Source of the DNA: Halichondria panicea | Lineage: Eukaryota > Porifera > Demospongiae > Suberitida > Halichondriidae | Reading direction: 5' to 3' | DNA: 64,000 bases | Assembly: GCF_963675165.1 (NCBI RefSeq) | Contig: NC_087388.1 | Location: forward strand, 4,779,047-4,843,046 | Part shown: piece by piece, positions 58,715 through 64,000 of the stretch | Layout: every line of letters starts with the position of its first letter | Numbering within the stretch: position 1 is the first letter of the stretch | Notes under the pieces: generated by a model | Database searches by the model: none | What the model was told of the DNA's origin: nothing | The model's input: the letters and a program-made list of their open reading frames with translations, nothing else | Position numbers and translations under genes: made by a program

Positions 58715-58970
58715 CTTGCCAAATAATGGTGTGGTAAATTTATTGTATATCTACAAGAATGCCTTTGTGAATGCAGGTCCCAATGGACTAGCCTCAGCAT
58801 TGCCAAATAATGGTGTGGTAAATTTATTGTATATCTACAAGAATGCCTTTGTGAATGCAGGTCCCAATGGACTAGCCTCAGCATTGCAAATAATGGTGTG
58901 GTAAATTTATTGTATATGTATAAGAATGCCTTCCTTGTGAATGCAGGTCCCAATGGACTAGCCTCAGCAG
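58715..58970 (+). repeat. 84-base tandem repeat, three copies
   Basis: The unit contains AATAATGGTGTGGTAAATTT, ACAAGAATGCCTT and AGGTCCCAATGGACTAGCCT. The 84-base period keeps one frame open (NLLYIYKNAF, NAGPNGLASA), but the reading is probably incidental. Confidence 0.85.
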
Positions 58971-59081
58971 TCAGCAACCCATTCAGATTTTTGCTGTACG
59001 AGTCTATGATTAATTATGGGTTTACGGAAATAATTTTTTTTTTTTTTTTTTTTATGAAAGATTTAGCAATTAATTGCAAAT

Positions 59082-59311
59082 ACCGTATAGCGCGAAATTT
59101 TCGAGGCACTTATATTTCGTGGATTGGCCTCTATAAAAGCCATTTCGTTGCACAATGTTCGCGGAATGACTGCTTACCGGAAGCCACGCCTTTAAATCTT
59201 GCACGTTATAGCAGGTAAAGAACGATTTTCGTGGACTTAATTTTCGTGTAGGATTGCTAACCCACGAAATCCACGAAAATTAAGCCCCTCGAAAATTTCG
59301 CGCTATACGGT
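59082..59311. repeat. MITE, CCGTATAGCGCG ends
   Basis: ACCGTATAGCGCGAAATTTT at the left and its inverse at the right; long palindromic arms (CGAGGCACTTATATTTCG, CCACGAAAATTAAGCC). The 59038-59053 poly-T tract lies just before it. Confidence 0.85.
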
Positions 59312-59359
59312 AGCTACAAAGCTAGGGTGAAGTGAGTCCTATAACATACGTTTTAATAG

Positions 59360-60092
59360 TTACAACATGTCAACTAGATGTGAATACAGATGAGACTTAA
59401 ATGAACTTATACTAGTACAGTCTACTAAAGTAAAGTCCTTGTGGCTAACCAGACTATTCCATATTGTGATTGCATGCGGAAAAAATGAGAATTTGTAAAA
59501 GGATGTTCTACATTGGTAGGGGACCAGAGTAAAACAGTTAACAGTTCTACTACTGTACGTCATATTTCTCTTGGTTGCTGGGTTGTTTGGGAAGTCAGTT
59601 AGATTGTGTAGTATTTTGAAAAGGTGGCAAAGCACCGCAGCAAGGCGCCTCAGCTGCAGAGAAGGAAGCCTGGTCAAGGTGAGTAATTCTTCACTTTTCA
59701 AATTCCATTTCTTCAGACAGACTCTCATAGCAAATCTCTGGACTTTTTCTAAATTGTTTATTTCACACTTGTGAAATGGGTTCCATACAGAGGATGCGTA
59801 TTCCAGATGTGGTCTCACGAACGATGTATACAACTTTAACAGTGTTGTTGGAGAAGAATTCTCAGAGAACCTGCGATGTAGGAGACCTATCAACTTCCTT
59901 GTTTTATTACAAATCGTATTGATGTGAGTGTGCCAGCTCAAGTCAGCCGATATGGTAATTCCTAAATACTTGTAGTTAGAAACCTGCTGCAGAACATAAC
60001 CATTTAGAAGTAGAGTTGGAGCCTTCAATGAGCGCGATGTTTTCTTAGAAACGGACATAAACTTACACTTGCCAAGATTAAATTCTAATAAT
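59360..60092 (-). mobile_element. LINE reverse transcriptase, 3' fragment
   Basis: A minus-strand frame of 232 codons from an internal Met (60058), extended upstream by FNLGKCKF to about 60092. NYKYLGITISADLSWHTHI, then NKTRKLIGLLHRRF, LYTSFVRPHLEYASSVWNP and LEKVQRFAMR are the typical C-terminal end of reverse transcriptases of CR1/jockey-like non-LTR retrotransposons. The catalytic FADD region and endonuclease are missing, so this is a 5'-truncated dead copy. The frame is still open, so insertion is fairly recent. Confidence 0.85.
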
Positions 60093-60439
60093 TAAGGTAT
60101 ATCTATAACATAAAATTAGAAATTATACTATAGGATGTGCATGCGCCTATAGTTTTTTTAAATTATTTCACCAACTATAATAATGCTATAACACTGATGC
60201 CCCTTTATATTTGTATAAGCTGATGATCAATTGTCTTCATGTGTACTTTTTAAGCATGCAGTGAGTATAAAAAGTATTGTATACAAGAAAAATCTTTAGG
60301 GGATAAATTTTCCACGGTCTTAAAACTCCCTAAAGTATGGAAGGTAGATCTAAAAAGATTTAAGACATTTTCTGGGAAACAAGATGATGTCACTCATTGT
60401 AGGTGGACCAATCAAATTTGTTCTCATTCAGTGCCTCAT

Positions 60440-60745
60440 GTAGAAGACATGCATTGCCTCATGTAGAAGACATGCATTTAAGCATACATTTCAGGTTAAA
60501 CTAAACTTGCTGCTTCTATTTTAGATTTTGGAACAGGTATGTTGCATGCAGTTACGTATTATAGACATACACATGCATGCATGTGTTAGGGGGTGTGAGA
60601 AATTACACTCACAAGTATGTGCTAGTGTAATTTCCCGAAACAATTGGTAATTCTAAGAATTTAAATACACCCCTAACACATGCATGCATGTGAGTGTAAT
60701 TTCTCAGCCAATTATATTTTCTCAGGTAATTCTGAGAATTTAAAT
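60440..60745. repeat. Short repeats
   Basis: A 23-base tandem pair (GCCTCATGTAGAAGACATGC) at about 60432-60478, and two related blocks with GTGTAATTTC, GAATTTAAATACAC and ACACATGCATGCATGTG at about 60570-60690 and 60665-60750. Confidence 0.6.
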
Positions 60746-61112
60746 ACACTAACAAATAATTAATATAACACTCCAAAGTAATGAATTACTAACAAACATA
60801 AAAATTATCGTTTCAATTGGTAAACTTGGTAACATTATAATTGTATATATAGGGAGCACTTTAAATTTACCATTTGCAAGTTGTAAAATATAGTTGTACC
60901 AATGGCAATGACATGCAGTCATGTGTATGGTGAGGGTGCATGTCACTGTGATAGAGCTTGCAGTATGCAATTCGAACTATCTATATACTTCAGATATATA
61001 CGGGGGGGAGGGGGCCAAAGCAATGAATACAGTTAATAAGTGCATGCTTGCTATAAATGCTGCACTGCAGCAGGTATTGCTACTAGTTCATGCATGCAGT
61101 GAAATTGTAATA

Positions 61113-61649
61113 ATGTCTGATGGATCCAGAACTAGTATTCATGTCCAAGATTCTGAACCACCACAGTCAGCATCAAATCCAAATGAACAGAGCAAGTCTA
61201 AGGAGGATTCTAAATCTGCAAAGTTACAGTCTGCAAAGTTATATGCTTTTCATACTCTTATTCAGGCTGTTCCATTTTTTCTTATGCTGATTTGTACCGT
61301 TTTCAGCCAAATATCGCTGGTGAATCTGACCAACCAACTGAGATTGCACGCAAACTGCAGTGGCAACGCAACGGATAATGACTGTTTGGATACAGAAGAC
61401 GAGGCCGAGGCTATAGCAGTGTTCTGGTACATTGTTATCATTTTGATGATTCCCAACCTGCACACTTTCATCAAGTCATTCATGCATGGAGTGCGTTCAC
61501 AGCAGAATCTTTGGCCTTCTATTGTGTCCGGTTTTGTTGTAAGTTAATTATCACTGCATGCATGTAATCGGAACCATGTAATCGACTAAAGTGTTTGGCA
61601 TAATTATTGGTGTGCATGCGCAAGCAAGGAATATACAGTAGTGGGTTTG

Positions 61650-61703
<54 letters not shown>

Positions 61704-64000
61704 GTCTGTCTGTCTGTCTGTCTGTGTAGACTGCTACAGCTGCACGAAGTGCAAGTAAGAGCTTCTATATAGGCTTCTAGTCTTGGATTTTAATTTGTAA
61801 TTTGCAAAATAATGCTTTGTTCTAGAGTTTATGCCTAGTTTTGCCATTGCAGCCTTTTCAGAAAAGTGCGTAGCAAAACTTGGCCACCGAGTGTTGCTAT
61901 ACTCTACTTATAGTAGTTAGCTCTGCACTAGGACGCTATAGCTATATTGGTATAGCTGGAAGAGAGCTGCAAGGCTCTGCTGATACAGCCATTAATTTTA
62001 TACTTACATGGACTTTTGGCATCGATCGTTTTTAACATCAATCATGGGTGTCGATCATCAATTCATTATACCCCATGCACGCTTTATGATTCTAGATTCT
62101 GGCATACCCAAAAATGATCAGTGGACCAAAGTGGCCAACTTGAATTTAGCACTGTGACCACAGAATCTGAAATTAGCTTTTGGCTATCAGCTCAGCTTTC
62201 AGCTATCAGCTTTTAGTCAGTACAGTGGACCTAAGTGACCAACATGAATTTAGCACTGTGACCACAGAATCTAGCTTTTGGCTTATCAGCTATCAGTGAA
62301 TCAGATCAGATCATCATGCTGAATTTTGCATAAAAATTAACTTTTCGCAAGCAGCAAAGTAAATCAGCTAAAGCTATAGCAGGCTATCAGCTATCTAGCT
62401 ATCAGCTCTCTGCATGGCTATCTCACTGGCCAGTCAGTCCCACATCTAGTCTGGCCACGCCCTCCTCAATTAAAATGAGGCTGCTAATAATTATTACTGC
62501 TAGGATTTTAACCTAATCATGTGACTTTAAATTTTTTATGCATCCATGCATGACATATAATTATAATAAACCATAACTCAGATAAATTATTATAATCAGT
62601 AACTACCAAGTATTGTAATTTAGGGTGACAGGTTCTTAGTGAATCTGGACAAGGTTAGTATGGCACCTTGAAGGGAATGCTTATTGCCACACATCAGTTT
62701 GGTCTATATAAAATAGATATTTTCCGTGATTTAAGGTTGTTCCTGGGAAATAAATTTAAAGGGTGAATTTGCTCACTACAACATAACCCTAACCCTAACC
62801 CTCAATCAATGCTCGACAGTGGGGACAGGAGGAGCGTAAAATCAAATCACCTATATATGGATTATATTATGTGTGACCTGTGTGACCTACGGCGATAGGT
62901 GGTTTGATTTAGGTTCCTCCTGTCCCCACTCTCGAGTACTGGGACATGCAGTGTGGTGGAGCAAATTCACCCTTTACACGCCCTTATTTCCATGCAAGGA
63001 TCAACCTTAGGGTGGTCAAACAAACAACAAACATTATACAGTTAGCATGCAGGTTAAACTATTAAATATGTTGGAAGATATCTATATACACCAAACTGAT
63101 GTGTGACAATAAGCATTCCCTTCAAGATGCCATACTTAACTTTATCCAGATTCACTAAGAACCTGTCTGCCCTAGATTACGATACTTGGTAATTACTAAT
63201 TAATTAATAAGTTATGGATTGATTTTTGATATAATTATTATGTCATGGATGCATAAAAAAATTAGAAAATCCTAGCAGTAATGTTAGCAGCCTCATTAAT
63301 TTGGGAGGGTGTGGTCAAACTAGATGTGGGACTGGCCAGCGAGATATATAGCCATGTATAGAGAGCTGATAGCTAGCTATATAGCTACAGCCTTAGCTGA
63401 TTTAATTTGCTGCTTGCGAAAAGTTAATTTCTATGCAAAATTCAGCGTGATGATCTGATCTGGTTCACTGATAGCTGATAAGCCAAAAGCTGAAAGCTGA
63501 GCTGATATAATTTTATAGTCAAAATCTAATTTCATATACGCATTAGATTCTGTGGTCACAGTGCTAAATTCAACTTGGCCACTTAGGTCCACTGTATACT
63601 GACTGAAAGCTGAGCTGATAAGCCAAAAGCTGAAAGCTAAGCTGATAGCCAAAAGCTAATTTCAGATTCTGTGGTCACAGTGCTAAATTCAAGTTGGCCA
63701 CTTTGGTCCACTGATCAAAAATGTTCATCATGAATTGATTACTAGCTATTAGTAGCTTTATTAGTAGCCTTGGCACACCTCCACCGAGGCATCAGCACCA
63801 GCAGTACTTTCATTTTATTTATGACTTGCTTCCACACATGCATATATACAGGGTGCACTGGTCTCTATTGTTGAAGTCTGGGTAATGTGTACTGTTATTT
63901 TCTTGGGAATCTCTGTCCTTCCACCTGGATTAAATCTTTTTTTGCTCAATGGAGTTTGTGTTTTGCAGGTGATATTGGACATTTCTACAATTTTAATTGA
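61113..64000 (+). CDS. Chitin synthase copy 2, 5' exons (runs off window)
   Basis: Exon 1 61113-61538 (starts MSDGSRTSIHVQDSE) and exon 2 from 63852 to the window edge, phase 0 junction as in copy 1. Exon 1 is intact where copy 1 lacks a base: AHTLIQ-type sequence runs straight into AVPFFLMLICTVFSQ. It encodes an acidic cytosolic start and two membrane segments (second FWYIVIILMIPNLHTFI). Exon 2 continues LPPGLNLFLLNGV as in copy 1; the last ~20 bases before the edge diverge. The catalytic domain is outside the window. The upstream 250 bases also match those before copy 1 (GACATGCAGTCATGTGTATG), so the duplication includes the promoter. Intron 1 is swollen to 2.3 kb by nested repeats. Confidence 0.8.
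61648..61728 (+). repeat. (GT)n / (TGTC)n microsatellite
   Basis: A long GT run followed by CTGTCTGTCTG units. It is at the edge of an R1 copy, just as the (AC)n tract at 28388 is. Confidence 0.9.
62085..63745. repeat. 1.6 kb palindromic foldback element
   Basis: Left arm from about 62110 (AGTGGACCAAAGTGGCCAAC) is inverted at about 63690-63715. Many matching inner blocks follow, e.g. CTATCAGCTATC, CCCACATCTAGT, CAGGTTCTTAGTGAATCTGG, AGGGAATGCTTATTG and GTGGGGACAGGAGGA with their inverses. The centre is near 62870. It has inserted into an R1 copy, whose other half resumes near 63750-63830 (CCACCGAGGCATCAGCACC). Confidence 0.85.
62784..62802 (-). repeat. Telomere-like (TTAGGG)3
   Basis: TAACCCTAACCCTAACCCT on the plus strand, three animal telomere units on the left arm of the palindrome; the right arm lacks the array. 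Confidence 0.85.

Noticed and set aside
1-64000. tRNA or rRNA genes
   Set aside because: I looked for TTCGA/TTCAA-type T-loops with matching acceptor stems and found none I could support by eye; a tRNAscan run would be decisive.

Overview
This is animal nuclear DNA, most likely from a demosponge. Genes carry many short GT-AG introns, the non-coding sequence is AT-rich with abundant GCATGCATGC and TAATTATAAT strings, and small palindromic transposons are dense. The gene set (G-protein alpha, animal-type chitin synthase, leishmanolysin-like protease, TRAF/MATH, Kunitz domain) is metazoan. A haplosclerid such as Amphimedon is my guess from sequence style; no marker here proves it.

Layout. 0-1 kb: 3' end of a secreted Kunitz/cysteine-rich gene (+). 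1.2-3 kb: a palindromic MITE and a 1.45 kb foldback made of GTTCTC minisatellite. 3.7-13 kb: a leishmanolysin-like (M8) metalloprotease with about 26 exons (+), with repeats in its introns. 13.4-27 kb: two tandem copies, all on the minus strand, of a unit encoding two related multi-pass membrane proteins I do not recognise (called A and B here). Order in the direction of transcription is B2, A2, B1, A1. B1 is broken by a 0.4 kb internal inversion, and each unit also carries remnants of A exons and of the protease terminal exon. 27-29.4 kb: repeats. 29.4-30.4 kb: a small serine-rich gene (-), divergent from the next gene. 31-43 kb: a complete Gi/o-like G-alpha gene (+, 8 exons, 354 aa) with a TRAF/MATH gene nested antisense in its sixth intron. 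46.5-54 kb: a chitin synthase gene (+) with three reading-frame breaks and a suspicious stop, probably a pseudogene. 54.7-57.6 kb: a decayed partial second copy of the G-alpha gene followed by a seryl-tRNA synthetase exon fragment. 61.1-64 kb: the start of a second chitin synthase whose first exon is intact. The G-alpha to chitin synthase block therefore looks like a second, older tandem duplication.

Gene relationships. G-alpha and chitin synthase are probably neighbours by chance; nothing in the sequence ties their functions. The A/B pair is the best candidate for an undescribed system: two divergent paralogues kept as a head-to-tail pair, duplicated as a pair, beside a protease whose last exon was copied into the same array. 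Palindromic elements are the other theme: minisatellite foldbacks at 1.5 and 49 kb, a 1.6 kb foldback with telomere-like repeats at 62 kb, and a set of MITEs ending in CCGTATA.
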